Shown here piece by piece: positions 7,036 through 15,176 of a stretch of DNA of 64,000 bases. Below the pieces are notes generated by a model, which had not been told where the DNA came from, ran no database searches, and saw only the letters and a list, made by a program, of their open reading frames with translations. The DNA comes from Vagococcus penaei (lineage in GTDB: Bacteria; Bacillota; Bacilli; Lactobacillales; Vagococcaceae). The position numbers and the translations under genes are program-made. Where the stretch lies: contig NZ_CP019609.1 of the NCBI RefSeq assembly GCF_001998885.1, positions 2,220,001-2,284,000 of the forward strand, read 5' to 3'. Numbering within the stretch: the stretch's first letter is position 1; each line of letters opens with the position of its first letter.

Positions 7036-8178
7036 TTACATTCCCATGAATTTAGCAAATCGATCCCCAGTTTCTTTGATAGATTGTGGTGTGACGTGAG
7101 CATAGATATTCATAGTTGTTTTTATATCTTTATGCCCTAAACGTTCTTGAACTTCTTTGATAGAAGCACCACTTTCAAATAGCAAACTACAATGAGTATG
7201 CCTAAATCCATGAGGGGTAATTTGTAAATCCATTGGCGATTTTTTGTAAATCCAATTTAACCAGTCATTTACAGCCTGAGGGTAATACAAATTATTATCT
7301 TTGGTTGTGAAAACAAATTGTTCAGGTGAATTAGTATTAAATCCATACATTAACATTGTTTCCATTTGCTCTTGTTTCCATAATCTTAACTGTTTAAGCG
7401 TTGAATCATCCAGTTTGATTGTTCTAGTAGAACTTTTTGTTTTAGGAACTTGAAGGACAACCTTTTGAAATTCGTCCTGAGCGACTGTTTTACCGATTCT
7501 AAGGGTTTTATTTAAGAAATCTATATCTTCCCACTGAAGGGCTAATCCTTCGCTTTTACGCATACCTGTAAAGACTAATAGACGGAAGAAAGTATATAGT
7601 TTTGTACTATTATTCTTTTGAACATTTTCTAAGAATAAAACTAACTGATCTTTTGTATAAAATTTAATCGGTTGCTCTTCTTCAATTTTTCTAGGTAATA
7701 ACGTTTTAGACATTGGATTACTTTTACAGACTTCCATAGCTACACCAAATTTGAATATTTGGGCGGTAGTTTTTCTGAGAAAAGCATATTGTTTGAGTTT
7801 TCCATGCCATATATTGACTTGTTTTTGACAATAGCTAACGGTAATTTTATCTAGTTTCATTTTACCGAAAGCAGGTAGGATATGATTCTTACAGAAACGT
7901 TGTGCAACTGCGACAGAAGAGGGTTTAACTCTCATTCGGTAGTTATCTATCCATAATTCATATAACTCTTCAAACGTTGTGACATTGATACGAAATTCTT
8001 CTTGTTCTTTGTACTCAACTAAAAGCTTGTTTAAAGCACTTTGAGCTTCAGCTTTCGTCTTAAAACGTCTTCTTTTGGTCCTAATATCTTTCCCAGTTCG
8101 AGGATCTTTCCCTAAATAAGTTTCAAATCCCCAATACTTGTCTCCATTTTTAAGTTTGTAATTAAAAAATGTTGCCAT
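7036..8178 (-). CDS. int: Tyrosine site-specific integrase (element 2)
   Basis: This 380-residue integrase has the same length and domain order as the one at 177-1319. The N-terminal arm-binding domain lies at about 1-60 and the core-binding domain at about 65-165. The catalytic residues are R207 (TGMRKSE), H323 and R326 (HGFRHTH), H349 (LGHKD) and Y359 (NIY). The start is supported by AAGGAGAG on the minus strand. It reads outward toward the left end of element 2. The two proteins are clear homologues, almost identical around the HGFR-to-LGHKD segment. Confidence 0.94.
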   Translation of the reverse strand: MATFFNYKLKNGDKYWGFETYLGKDPRTGKDIRTKRRRFKTKAEAQSALNKLLVEYKEQEEFRINVTTFEELYELWIDNYRMRVKPSSVAVAQRFCKNHILPAFGKMKLDKITVSYCQKQVNIWHGKLKQYAFLRKTTAQIFKFGVAMEVCKSNPMSKTLLPRKIEEEQPIKFYTKDQLVLFLENVQKNNSTKLYTFFRLLVFTGMRKSEGLALQWEDIDFLNKTLRIGKTVAQDEFQKVVLQVPKTKSSTRTIKLDDSTLKQLRLWKQEQMETMLMYGFNTNSPEQFVFTTKDNNLYYPQAVNDWLNWIYKKSPMDLQITPHGFRHTHCSLLFESGASIKEVQERLGHKDIKTTMNIYAHVTPQSIKETGDRFAKFMGM

Positions 8179-8238
8179 ATTGATTCTCTCCTTTACTTCA
8201 TTTTGCAGGTAGAGAAGTTATTTGAAGAATCAATTGTT

Positions 8239-8982
8239 TTAATGTTTATTGCAGTATAATTTTTTTAAATAATTATAGTCTAAAACACCATAATCTAAAG
8301 TAATGACCTTGTTAAATGTATTTTCAATGAATGTATTAAGGAAAATTGTATCGTTATTACCAAAAATAATGTTAGAAGAATCAATATTACCACTAAAATC
8401 TTTAAGTATTTGTTCTTCATTAATCGTATTATCAAATATTATTGTTTCAATCTCTTGTGAGTTATTAATAGATGTGTAGATTATTACACTGGTAATTTTA
8501 TCGTAAATAACTCGTGCTTTTTCGTATATCTCTAATATTAAATCCATTACATTTTTTTGATCTAAATTAAGAAATTGGTGTCCTATTCCAGTTAGTGAAT
8601 ATTCCCCAATTTCTTGATATATATGTAAATATTCGTTTTTTGTTCCTGAAAACTTTAAACGATAAGTATTATATTTATCATCTATGCCTGTTGGAAAAGC
8701 AAGAATAGAGTCATCATAAACACTGTTTAATTTAATAATGTTTACACCATAATTATCATAAGTAAAGTAATCTTGTTCTAAAAAATAGCTGACAGGAATA
8801 TCATAAAAATTTGCGATTTTTTTTAATGTCTTATCACTAGGAATTCTTTTCCCAGTCTCAAACCTTGATAAACTCATATATGACATACCAATTTCGCTAG
8901 CTAATTCTTCTAATGTGAGTTGATTCTTATTCCTAAGAACTTTTAATTTTCTTTTTAATAGTTCATTTTGGTTTTGATTCAC
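8239..8982 (-). CDS. XRE-family repressor of the mobile element
   Basis: This 247-residue protein has an N-terminal Cro/CI-type helix-turn-helix (LTLEELASEIGMSYMSLSRFETGKRIPSDKTLKKIANFYD, about residues 20-60). A long C-terminal domain that I do not recognise follows; no peptidase motif is evident. The GTG start at 8982 is chosen because GAGGTG sits at the right distance, whereas a GTG three codons earlier lacks a site. It is divergent from the excisionase-like gene, with an inverted-repeat operator between them, so it probably represses the mobility genes. Confidence 0.85.
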   Translation of the reverse strand: MNQNQNELLKRKLKVLRNKNQLTLEELASEIGMSYMSLSRFETGKRIPSDKTLKKIANFYDIPVSYFLEQDYFTYDNYGVNIIKLNSVYDDSILAFPTGIDDKYNTYRLKFSGTKNEYLHIYQEIGEYSLTGIGHQFLNLDQKNVMDLILEIYEKARVIYDKITSVIIYTSINNSQEIETIIFDNTINEEQILKDFSGNIDSSNIIFGNNDTIFLNTFIENTFNKVITLDYGVLDYNYLKKLYCNKH

Positions 8983-9002
8983 AAATATCACCTCATTAGT
9001 AT

Positions 9003-9075
9003 TTTAACATCAAATGGTATCAATGTCATATTAAAGTCGCATTTACTATTGAATGATATATTAAATGATGTTAAA
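9003..9075. promoter_or_regulatory. Divergent operator region of element 2
   Basis: A perfect 10-bp inverted repeat TTTAACATCA (9003-9012) and TGATGTTAAA (9066-9075) lies between the divergent repressor and excisionase-like genes. A degenerate extra half-site reads ATCAATGTCATATTAAA. A TTGAAT hexamer at 9050-9055 may be a -35 for rightward transcription. The layout is typical of a repressor-controlled switch. Binding is inferred. Confidence 0.55.
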
Positions 9076-9178
9076 CTATATTTATAAAAGTCGCATATAT
9101 GTCGTAATTTTATATTTATATGACTTTTTATAGCAGGTAGAGGGATTAGAGAATAATCAATTGAAAGGAGAGAGGTAC

Positions 9179-9463
9179 ATGGAGTCAATTAAACTAATGA
9201 TTTCAGAAGAACAACAAGAAATATTTTTAAAAGAGTTTTACAAAATTGCTATGACGGCCATAGAAAGAGCAGGACAGAATACAGGTAGCACAAGAGAATA
9301 TTTGAATCAGAAAGAAATGGGTGATTATTTAAACGTAAGTGAGAATTTCTTAAAAGAAGCGGTTAGAAATGAAGGATTACCAGTTGCGACTCTCGGAAGA
9401 AGAAAATTTTATTCTAAGAAAGCAGTGAATGAATTTATGCTAAAGAGGTTAAAAAGCTATTGA
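9179..9463 (+). CDS. xis: Excisionase-like helix-turn-helix protein
   Basis: This 94-residue protein has a MerR/excisionase-type winged helix (LNQKEMGDYLNVSENFLKEAVRNEGLPVATLGRRKFYSKKAVNEFML), as in Tn916-type and phage excisionases that bend DNA at att sites. The ATG at 9179 follows AAGGAGAG; the in-frame TTG at 9161 overlaps that site. It is the first gene of the rightward mobility and replication transcript. An excision role is inferred from the domain and the integrase nearby. Confidence 0.75.
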   Translation: MESIKLMISEEQQEIFLKEFYKIAMTAIERAGQNTGSTREYLNQKEMGDYLNVSENFLKEAVRNEGLPVATLGRRKFYSKKAVNEFMLKRLKSY

Positions 9464-9486
9464 TGATATTAGTAGTTAAATTAAAA

Positions 9487-9530
9487 AATGCTCTTGTTCG
9501 TTTTGGTAGACAGTCAAGAGCATTCTTAAA
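9487..9530 (+). terminator. Hairpin, possible weak terminator or attenuator
   Basis: A 10-bp perfect stem AATGCTCTTG / CAAGAGCATT with an 18-base loop lies between the excisionase-like and replication genes. It is followed by only a weak T tract (CTTAAAT), so it may be an attenuator or processing site rather than a full stop. Confidence 0.5.
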
Positions 9531-9591
9531 TAAAGATTTTAGAAATTTTATCTGTTTCTATTGTAACATTTCATAGAAAGAAGATGAATAA

Positions 9592-10470
9592 ATGGCAGAA
9601 AAAAGAATGTTATCGAAAGCGTTTATTAGTAGTGCAAGCTTTATGAAAATGTCAGATTCAGCGAAATTATTGTATGTATATTTAAACGTCAATGCAGATG
9701 ATGATGGGATAGTTGAAGTTTTTCCATATTCACAAATGCTTGGTACTCCAGAAGATGATGTTAAAGTACTATTAACAAAAGGATTTATATTTTTTTTGAA
9801 CGGGGACTGGTTAGCTTTTTTACCTCACTGGCTACAAAATCAGTATATTAGGAATGATAGATATAAGGCGTCAATTTATCATAATCAGTTATTAAATATG
9901 AATCCAGATTTTTTTAATAAGATTCCAGAAGCACCAATAAAACAAATATTAGATAAAAAGCAGACTGAGATATTAAAAAAAGATCTTTTTGATAAGTGGT
10001 ATTCAGCAGGTATGTCAAGTGACTACCAAAGCGATACTCAGTTAAAGTCAAATAAAACTAATTTAGTTAAATCTAACTTAAATAAAATTAGTGTAGATGA
10101 GATTAGTCAAATTGAAACAGACACCCCATATATCAACAGCAATAATGTTATTGATAATGAAGGTCTTAGTATAATAAATAAGATGGGTGATAGATTTTCT
10201 GATGCACAACGAAGAAAATTTATAGGTATTATTTTATCTATGAAAAATTCAGTAGAAAGAGAATATAAAATTGAGATAAATGCAACATATTTCAATGACA
10301 AAACTAATAAAATGTTAAAGAAACTATTTACAACTATGAACGATAAATTGAACAAGGGAGTATTACTAGATGAAATAGCATACGTAAATACAAGTGCTAG
10401 AAATCACTGGAAGGAAATAGCAGAAGTTGAAAAGAAGTCATTCAATAATGTTATGAATATGACTTATTGA
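9592..10470 (+). CDS. Replication initiator-like protein (replisome organizer type)
   Basis: This 292-residue protein resembles the N-terminal domain of phage replisome organizers and plasmid/ICE replication proteins (RMLSKAFISSASFMKMSDSAKLLYVYL, ending in LPHWLQNQYIRNDRYKAS). That region is a winged-helix domain of about 110 residues. A polar linker and a C-terminal helical part follow, where a DnaD-like function is possible. It lies between the excisionase-like and mobilization genes. A role in autonomous replication of the excised circle is inferred. Confidence 0.65.
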   Translation: MAEKRMLSKAFISSASFMKMSDSAKLLYVYLNVNADDDGIVEVFPYSQMLGTPEDDVKVLLTKGFIFFLNGDWLAFLPHWLQNQYIRNDRYKASIYHNQLLNMNPDFFNKIPEAPIKQILDKKQTEILKKDLFDKWYSAGMSSDYQSDTQLKSNKTNLVKSNLNKISVDEISQIETDTPYINSNNVIDNEGLSIINKMGDRFSDAQRRKFIGIILSMKNSVEREYKIEINATYFNDKTNKMLKKLFTTMNDKLNKGVLLDEIAYVNTSARNHWKEIAEVEKKSFNNVMNMTY

Positions 10471-10492
10471 TTAAAAAAGGAGGGGAATTTTT

Positions 10493-11098
10493 ATGGATTC
10501 TAAGCAAAAAATCTATGACAGAAACAGAAAGAACAGTGAAGCATTAAATTTTCGAGTAGATAAGCGAACGTATAAAGAGATTTCTTTAATTGCAGAGCAA
10601 AAGGGTATCTCACGTGCAGAAGTATGCAGAGAACGATTAAAGGGGCTACAATACGAGCCCCCTCTACTGTCTGATTTAGATACTAAAGGACTAATTAAAG
10701 CCTTGAATCAGCTAGGAAACAACTTAAATCAAGCGACTAAAAGTTTGAATGCTATTGCGATTCATTTTCATAAGAAAGATGCATCAACTAATTCTTCTAC
10801 TGATCTTTTTAGAAATAAAAAGTACCAATTATTTGAGAATGAACAGGCTAATAAGATTGCTCAAGTATTTATGATTGTTGATCCCGACAAAGTATTTACA
10901 GAAGCTAATCTCAATAATATCCGTAGTAGTCAATTAAGTGACGAGGAAAAAAAGTATATGCAATACTGGATTGATAAAAACGAACGACCTCAGACTAAAG
11001 TTGAATACGCTACTTACATTCATAATAGACTCAATAAAGCACTAGCAAGCATTCAAATGATGGAAGAGCAGAGTGAAAAGCTATGGGAGCTAGTGTAA
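10493..11098 (+). CDS. mobC: MobC-like relaxosome accessory protein
   Basis: This 201-residue protein has an N-terminal ribbon-helix-helix-like part (LNFRVDKRTYKEISLIAEQKGISRAEVCRERL). The MobC signature follows: IKALNQLGNNLNQATKSLNAIA, near residues 63-85. MobC proteins help the relaxase melt and nick oriT. The start follows AAGGAGGGG. It overlaps the relaxase gene by 16 bp, which indicates translational coupling. Confidence 0.82.
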   Translation: MDSKQKIYDRNRKNSEALNFRVDKRTYKEISLIAEQKGISRAEVCRERLKGLQYEPPLLSDLDTKGLIKALNQLGNNLNQATKSLNAIAIHFHKKDASTNSSTDLFRNKKYQLFENEQANKIAQVFMIVDPDKVFTEANLNNIRSSQLSDEEKKYMQYWIDKNERPQTKVEYATYIHNRLNKALASIQMMEEQSEKLWELV

Positions 11099-12438
11099 CG
11101 TCATTAGGGAGGAAGAAAAATCTTTCCTCCCTTTTACAATATGCAGCCAATCCATCTAAAAAAGAAAAATGTGTCGCTGTAACAGGGATAAATTGCAGTG
11201 ATGAAATAGAAAAAGCGTATTTAATGATGAACAGAACGAGAACTAAAATGAATCACTCAAAGGACGTAACACAGGCGTATCACGTCATACATTCTTTTGA
11301 TAAAGAAATATCTAAAGAACTTTCAGAAGAACAAATGCATAAAATAGCGGTAGAGTTTGCGGAAAAATCATTTCCAAATTGCCAAATTATTGTCGCAAGT
11401 CACAATGACAAGGACCACTTTCATAGTCATTTAGTGATTAATAATATTGATACGGAAACGGGTAAACGAATTAGAATTGATCCAAAAGATTTAGAAAATA
11501 TGAGAGAAATAAATGATACTATTTTAAAAAGTCATGGATTAGAACCGATAGACAATGAATATTATGACGCTCTTTTTAGACGTAATAACATTTATTCTAA
11601 TGATCCATCCAAATTGAAAAAGGGACAAGTGAACTATCAACAAGTTATTCAAAATGCTATTGATGAGGTGTTAAGAGATACAACTGTTACCTCTTTTGAA
11701 AAATTTTCAGATACTTTAGCAAAAAATCATGACATAGAAGTTTACAAGTTTTCTAAAAATAGCAACAAGTTGGGTTATGTTTTGTATAAAAAAGAATCAA
11801 ACTTTTATGAGAATAGAGAAAAATTTATTTATTTAGGTAAAGACAAAGCGTCACGAAAAATACGTGAACCGTATGTTGAAAAAACATTTAGTGCTAAAAA
11901 ATTAGGTAAGAGTTATGAGTTAGAGTCGATAGAAAAAGAGCTTGATTATAATCTAATGGATTATCAAATTAGTAATCTTGATAGCTTTAGTAAAGAAGAA
12001 CAGTTTATTATTTTGAATCAAAAAATTAATAAAACAGGGGAACTAGAAGAACCCTTTGTAGAATTAGATGAACCAGCACAACGTCAATTTAATCGAAAAG
12101 GTGCGCATCATTTTATGAAGTATGATGATTTTTTAAAGTCAGTTGATAAGCATTTTGCTACATCACTCGGTCCACTTGATGATGAAGAGTACGAAATAAA
12201 AGTGCATTTAAAAGTGAACAAGCAGACTTTAAAAAGTACCGAACATAAAAAAGTTGCAGTCAAAAAGACAGAAGAAAAACGGTATACATCACCACGTTTT
12301 GGTGTGGGGAGTTACGCTCATACGCCAAATGCACGAACCGTGCATCATCAAATTAGCAAAGTCATTAACGATGATGTGAAGATGTATCGTGCTAAAAAAG
12401 ACTATGAATTTATGCAACATAAGATCGAAATGGAGTAA
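11083..12438 (+). CDS. mobA: Relaxase, MOBP family
   Basis: This 451-residue relaxase should nick one strand at oriT and pilot it into a recipient. The N-terminal relaxase domain shows a candidate catalytic tyrosine in LLQYAANPSK (about residue 20). Motif III has metal-binding histidines in HNDKDHFHSHLVINN (about 105-120). The C-terminal half is charged and not recognised. The start overlaps the MobC-like gene. No coupling protein or secretion genes are present, so transfer would need a helper. Confidence 0.88.
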   Translation: MGASVTSLGRKKNLSSLLQYAANPSKKEKCVAVTGINCSDEIEKAYLMMNRTRTKMNHSKDVTQAYHVIHSFDKEISKELSEEQMHKIAVEFAEKSFPNCQIIVASHNDKDHFHSHLVINNIDTETGKRIRIDPKDLENMREINDTILKSHGLEPIDNEYYDALFRRNNIYSNDPSKLKKGQVNYQQVIQNAIDEVLRDTTVTSFEKFSDTLAKNHDIEVYKFSKNSNKLGYVLYKKESNFYENREKFIYLGKDKASRKIREPYVEKTFSAKKLGKSYELESIEKELDYNLMDYQISNLDSFSKEEQFIILNQKINKTGELEEPFVELDEPAQRQFNRKGAHHFMKYDDFLKSVDKHFATSLGPLDDEEYEIKVHLKVNKQTLKSTEHKKVAVKKTEEKRYTSPRFGVGSYAHTPNARTVHHQISKVINDDVKMYRAKKDYEFMQHKIEME

Positions 12439-12543
12439 CAAAGAAGACAAGAATTTGAAATGGATTTTTAAAGCATCTTGCCAGAGCCTAAATTTAAAAG
12501 TTTGATATGGTGAGATTATTTTTTAAGACATACGGCGAGCTAC

Positions 12544-12638
12544 CCACTGTCTTTCCAGATTGAGAGCCATGCTGTCGCAGGCTACTCTATCTGGAAAGAG
12601 CAGTGGTGGCTCTCAATTCCTGAGGGAGAAAGCTCCCT
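12544..12638 (+). ncRNA. Strongly structured non-coding segment (interlocking stems)
   Basis: Arms 12544-12560 and 12589-12606 form a 17-bp stem with one bulge (CCACTGTCTTTCCAGAT pairs with ATCTGGAAAGAGCAGTGG). Arms 12559-12569 and 12607-12617 form a perfect 11-bp stem (ATTGAGAGCCA / TGGCTCTCAAT). The order is left 1, left 2, right 1, right 2, so the two stems interlock as in an H-type pseudoknot, or they are alternatives. A third hairpin AGGGAG / CTCCCT follows at 12623-12638. The position just downstream of a relaxase and upstream of a small gene fits a single-strand origin, an oriT or a regulatory leader. Function is not known. Confidence 0.5.
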
Positions 12639-12673
12639 ACAGACTCCCTGAATAAAATGAAGAGGTGGATAAT

Positions 12674-13081
12674 ATGAAAAAATCAAAAAATACCGAAATA
12701 AAAAAGATAAAACGAGAATTAAAAATAAAAAAAGAAGCAAAAATTTATGATGATATTGAGCAACGAGTTGCATGGTTATATGAAAATAAATTTACAAAAA
12801 TTGAATCAGAAGTTGTATTTGAAATTAATTTTTACAAGGATGTTTATCAAGAAGATATTGACGAATTAATGTTGTTTCATGCAAAAAAAGTTTTTATGGT
12901 GGAAAAAGATGATGACTATTATTGTGGAATAAGAGCTAACCATTTTGTGGTAGAAGTGGGGTATTCTGAAATGAGAGCAAAACTAATTTATTTAGTAACT
13001 GCCAATCATAAAGGGAATAGATGTGTGACAATGATAGCAGAAGATAATGAAAACTATTTAGAAATATGTTCAATGAAATAG
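12674..13081 (+). CDS. Hypothetical protein of element 2
   Basis: This 135-residue protein begins with a Lys-rich helix (KKSKNTEIKKIKRELKIKKEAKIYDD) and continues into a compact alpha/beta-looking domain. I do not recognise a family. The ATG at 12674 follows AGAGGTGG; an in-frame GTG at 12665 overlaps that site. It follows the structured segment and precedes a strong terminator, so it may be controlled by the upstream structure. Confidence 0.6.
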   Translation: MKKSKNTEIKKIKRELKIKKEAKIYDDIEQRVAWLYENKFTKIESEVVFEINFYKDVYQEDIDELMLFHAKKVFMVEKDDDYYCGIRANHFVVEVGYSEMRAKLIYLVTANHKGNRCVTMIAEDNENYLEICSMK

Positions 13082-13087
13082 ATAATA

Positions 13088-13128
13088 AAAAATGAAGCTA
13101 GTACTTATGCTAGCTTCATTTTTGTTTG
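13088..13128 (+). terminator. Strong rho-independent terminator
   Basis: A 13-bp stem AAAATGAAGCTAG / CTAGCTTCATTTT with an 8-base loop and T-rich tail closes the mobility operon. The symmetric A and T tracts could also stop minus-strand transcription. Confidence 0.9.
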
Positions 13129-13161
13129 TTGATAACAAGATAAAGTAGGTAATACTTGTTT

Positions 13162-13938
13162 CTAAAATTCTTTAGTTACAAATGATGCATCATTATCTTC
13201 TGGTTTTGGTAATCCGTCTAGACTTCCGTTAAAAGTGTTCATTTTATCAAGTAACCATTTATTTTTTGTTGAATCAAAAATAAAGGTGAAATTCAAAGGT
13301 TGATTCTTATGTTCTAATGGAGCGTCTAAATAGTCTGGGTGATAATCATAATCAAAATATCCAGCTAAAACAAAAGATAGTTGCCCTTCGATTAATTGTA
13401 AATTAAATAGTTGATCGTATCCGTAAATTTTCTTTAACGACATCTTATCTATATCTTCTGATATAAATGTAGAGTCATTTATATTATCTTTGGTTTCATT
13501 ATAGAAATTATCGGTATAATTATTAATTTGATTGAAATCTTTATTTTGTCCTGCTTTAAAAAACTGTTCGATTTTTTCGATATATAGATTTGATAGCTCA
13601 TTACTGTTTGCTTTGAAAGAAATATTATTATGATTCCAATCAACTACTGTCTTATTAAGAAGAGGTAATTCAGCTTCAAAATATATTTCTGATTGATGTT
13701 CTTGAATGTTTTTTGGGAGAATGGTTTCAATCGCATTATTTTCTGATAACTTTACATCTAGAGATTTTTTGTCATAATATGCAGTGAAATTATCAGGAAT
13801 TGGGGCGAAAGAAACTGGATATTCTATTTCAGTAGAATTTGTGGTATGAGACGTTTCTGTTTTTAATGTTCATTATTAGAACATCCACCAATGATTAAAG
13901 TTGATAAGAATAAAAAAATAAAATGCTAGTTTTTTCAA
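13162..13938 (-). pseudogene. Frameshifted lipoprotein gene
   Basis: On the minus strand a TTG start after AGGAGG opens a lipoprotein signal (residues KKLAFYFF). The lipobox LIIGGCSNNE is in another frame, reached only by a shift in a T-rich run. A second shift just after the lipobox (near 13867) is needed to enter the long open frame that begins TLKTETSHTTNSTEIEYPVSF and runs to the stop at 13162. The intact ancestor would be about 255 residues. The function is not recognised. Two shifts in the signal region suggest decay; a sequencing error in the homopolymer is possible for one of them. Confidence 0.7.
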
Positions 13939-13964
13939 AAAAATTCCTCCTATTTATTAGCATG

Positions 13965-14049
13965 TGGACCTAAACTAGTCCCATTGTAACACACCTAATC
14001 TCTAAAATTAATAAGAAAACGGACTTATTTTGGTCCAAAAGGTGTGTTA
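13965..14049. promoter_or_regulatory. Palindromic operator between divergent genes
   Basis: A perfect 10-bp inverted repeat TAACACACCT (13987-13996) and AGGTGTGTTA (14040-14049) lies between the decayed lipoprotein and the XRE gene. An overlapping, interlocked 6-bp pair TGGACC (13965-13970) and GGTCCA (14032-14037) is also present. The right arm ends two bases before the XRE start codon, as expected of an autoregulatory operator. Confidence 0.5.
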
Positions 14050-14051
14050 AC

Positions 14052-14288
14052 ATGAAAGAAGAAAAAATTATTGATAAAGAAAATATAATTGGTAGTAATA
14101 TAAGACGGATTAGAATAGAAAATCAAATAGGCCAAACAGAATTGATTAGAGAATTGTAGTTAAATAAAATTGACATGACTCGGGAAACACTAGTGAAAAT
14201 TGAAGGTGGTCGTCAACATATTAAACTGATTCAATTAAAAGCCATTAGAGATATATTAAATGTTACTTATGATGATTTACTGAACTAG
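14052..14288 (+). pseudogene. XRE-family regulator with internal stop
   Basis: A 79-codon frame encodes a Cro/CI-type helix-turn-helix (IGSNIRRIRIENQIGQTELIREL, stop, LNKIDMTRETLVKIEGGRQHIKLIQLKAIRDILNVTYDDLLN). A TAG at codon 36 (14157-14159) interrupts the DNA-binding domain, so the gene is probably inactive unless the stop is suppressed or miscalled. It lies 51 bp upstream of two membrane protein genes and may once have regulated them. Confidence 0.75.
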
Positions 14289-14339
14289 AAATTTTATGAT
14301 AGTATTTGAAAAAATTATGTAAACTTGTGGAGGTATGAA

Positions 14340-15131
14340 ATGAAAAGTTTTTTTGATTTTAAGCAATGGCGTAAATTTATTTTATTATTAATATCTATTT
14401 CTTTCATAGGTCTAGTTGGAAGAATAAGCCCTTATGGATCAGAAATTTGGAACTTTTTGTTCGAAAATATGATTTGGTTTCCAGTTGAAATGGGAATAAC
14501 AATATTTGTTTTCGATAAAATTATTCAAAAAAACAATTTAAAAATAGAACATAATAGAAAATATAATGAATACTATTCAGTAGCAGAAACTGATTTAAAT
14601 AAATTGCTACAAACAATAAAATTACACAGTGTATCAGCATTAACAAATAGTCAATTGGAAGGTGATAAATTAGACAAGGAATTTGCTAATGTTTGTAATA
14701 ATATACCCGAACTTATTACAATAAATAAATTACGTGAAGGCTTGAATACTCAGTTATTGAACCCTAATAATGTGATTGATTCTATGATTAATCCAAAATT
14801 TGTTAGAAAATCATACTATGATTCTCTGGGTGAATCTGGGGATAATATTATTAATAATATATATAGTCACTACATGTTATATTCAAAGTTTATTCCAGTT
14901 GATCTATATAGAGAATTAAATAATTTAAGAGATTTTTTTGAAAGTAATATATATTTTTCAACAAATAATAATTTGAAATTTGGACGTAGTATGCTAGTGC
15001 AAAGAGAAAATGATGGATTAATGCTTGATAACGAGTATCAACAAACGATTGATATTTTAACGGAATCATATTCTATTTTGTATAAAAAGATAATGACGAT
15101 TGAAAACATGATAAGTGAAAGTAATCTCTAA
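14340..15131 (+). CDS. Unrecognised two-helix membrane protein, candidate defence
   Basis: This 263-residue protein has two predicted transmembrane helices (about 13-31 and 42-59). A cytosolic domain of about 200 residues follows, rich in Asn, Leu and Ile and apparently helical. No known motif is visible. The ATG at 14340 follows TGGAGG; an in-frame TTG at 14325 overlaps that site. The next gene, 45 bp downstream, also encodes a two-helix membrane protein, and a type III restriction system follows. The arrangement suits a membrane effector pair, for example abortive infection, but this is inference from context only. Confidence 0.6.
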   Translation: MKSFFDFKQWRKFILLLISISFIGLVGRISPYGSEIWNFLFENMIWFPVEMGITIFVFDKIIQKNNLKIEHNRKYNEYYSVAETDLNKLLQTIKLHSVSALTNSQLEGDKLDKEFANVCNNIPELITINKLREGLNTQLLNPNNVIDSMINPKFVRKSYYDSLGESGDNIINNIYSHYMLYSKFIPVDLYRELNNLRDFFESNIYFSTNNNLKFGRSMLVQRENDGLMLDNEYQQTIDILTESYSILYKKIMTIENMISESNL

Positions 15132-15176
15132 TCTTGCTATTTAACGGTTTTATAAACATATTAGAGAGGTGTTAAA

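Larger units (their letters stand above)
6889..13130. mobile_element. Integrative mobilizable element 2 (core modules)
   Basis: This block has the order integrase, XRE repressor, excisionase-like protein, replication initiator-like protein, MobC-like protein, MOBP relaxase, structured RNA-like segment, hypothetical gene and strong terminator. It has its own DNA processing genes but no type IV secretion genes, so it would be mobilized by a helper conjugative element. The left end lies in 6796-7030. The right end was not found: it may be near 13,130 or, if the defence genes are cargo, as far right as about 23,130. Confidence 0.7.

Noticed and set aside
6890-7099. A 69-codon frame starting MSEFEGTEIDWKVAW
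   Set aside because: It runs through a strong terminator hairpin and over the 3' end of integrase 2, has no ribosome binding site and no protein-like conservation.
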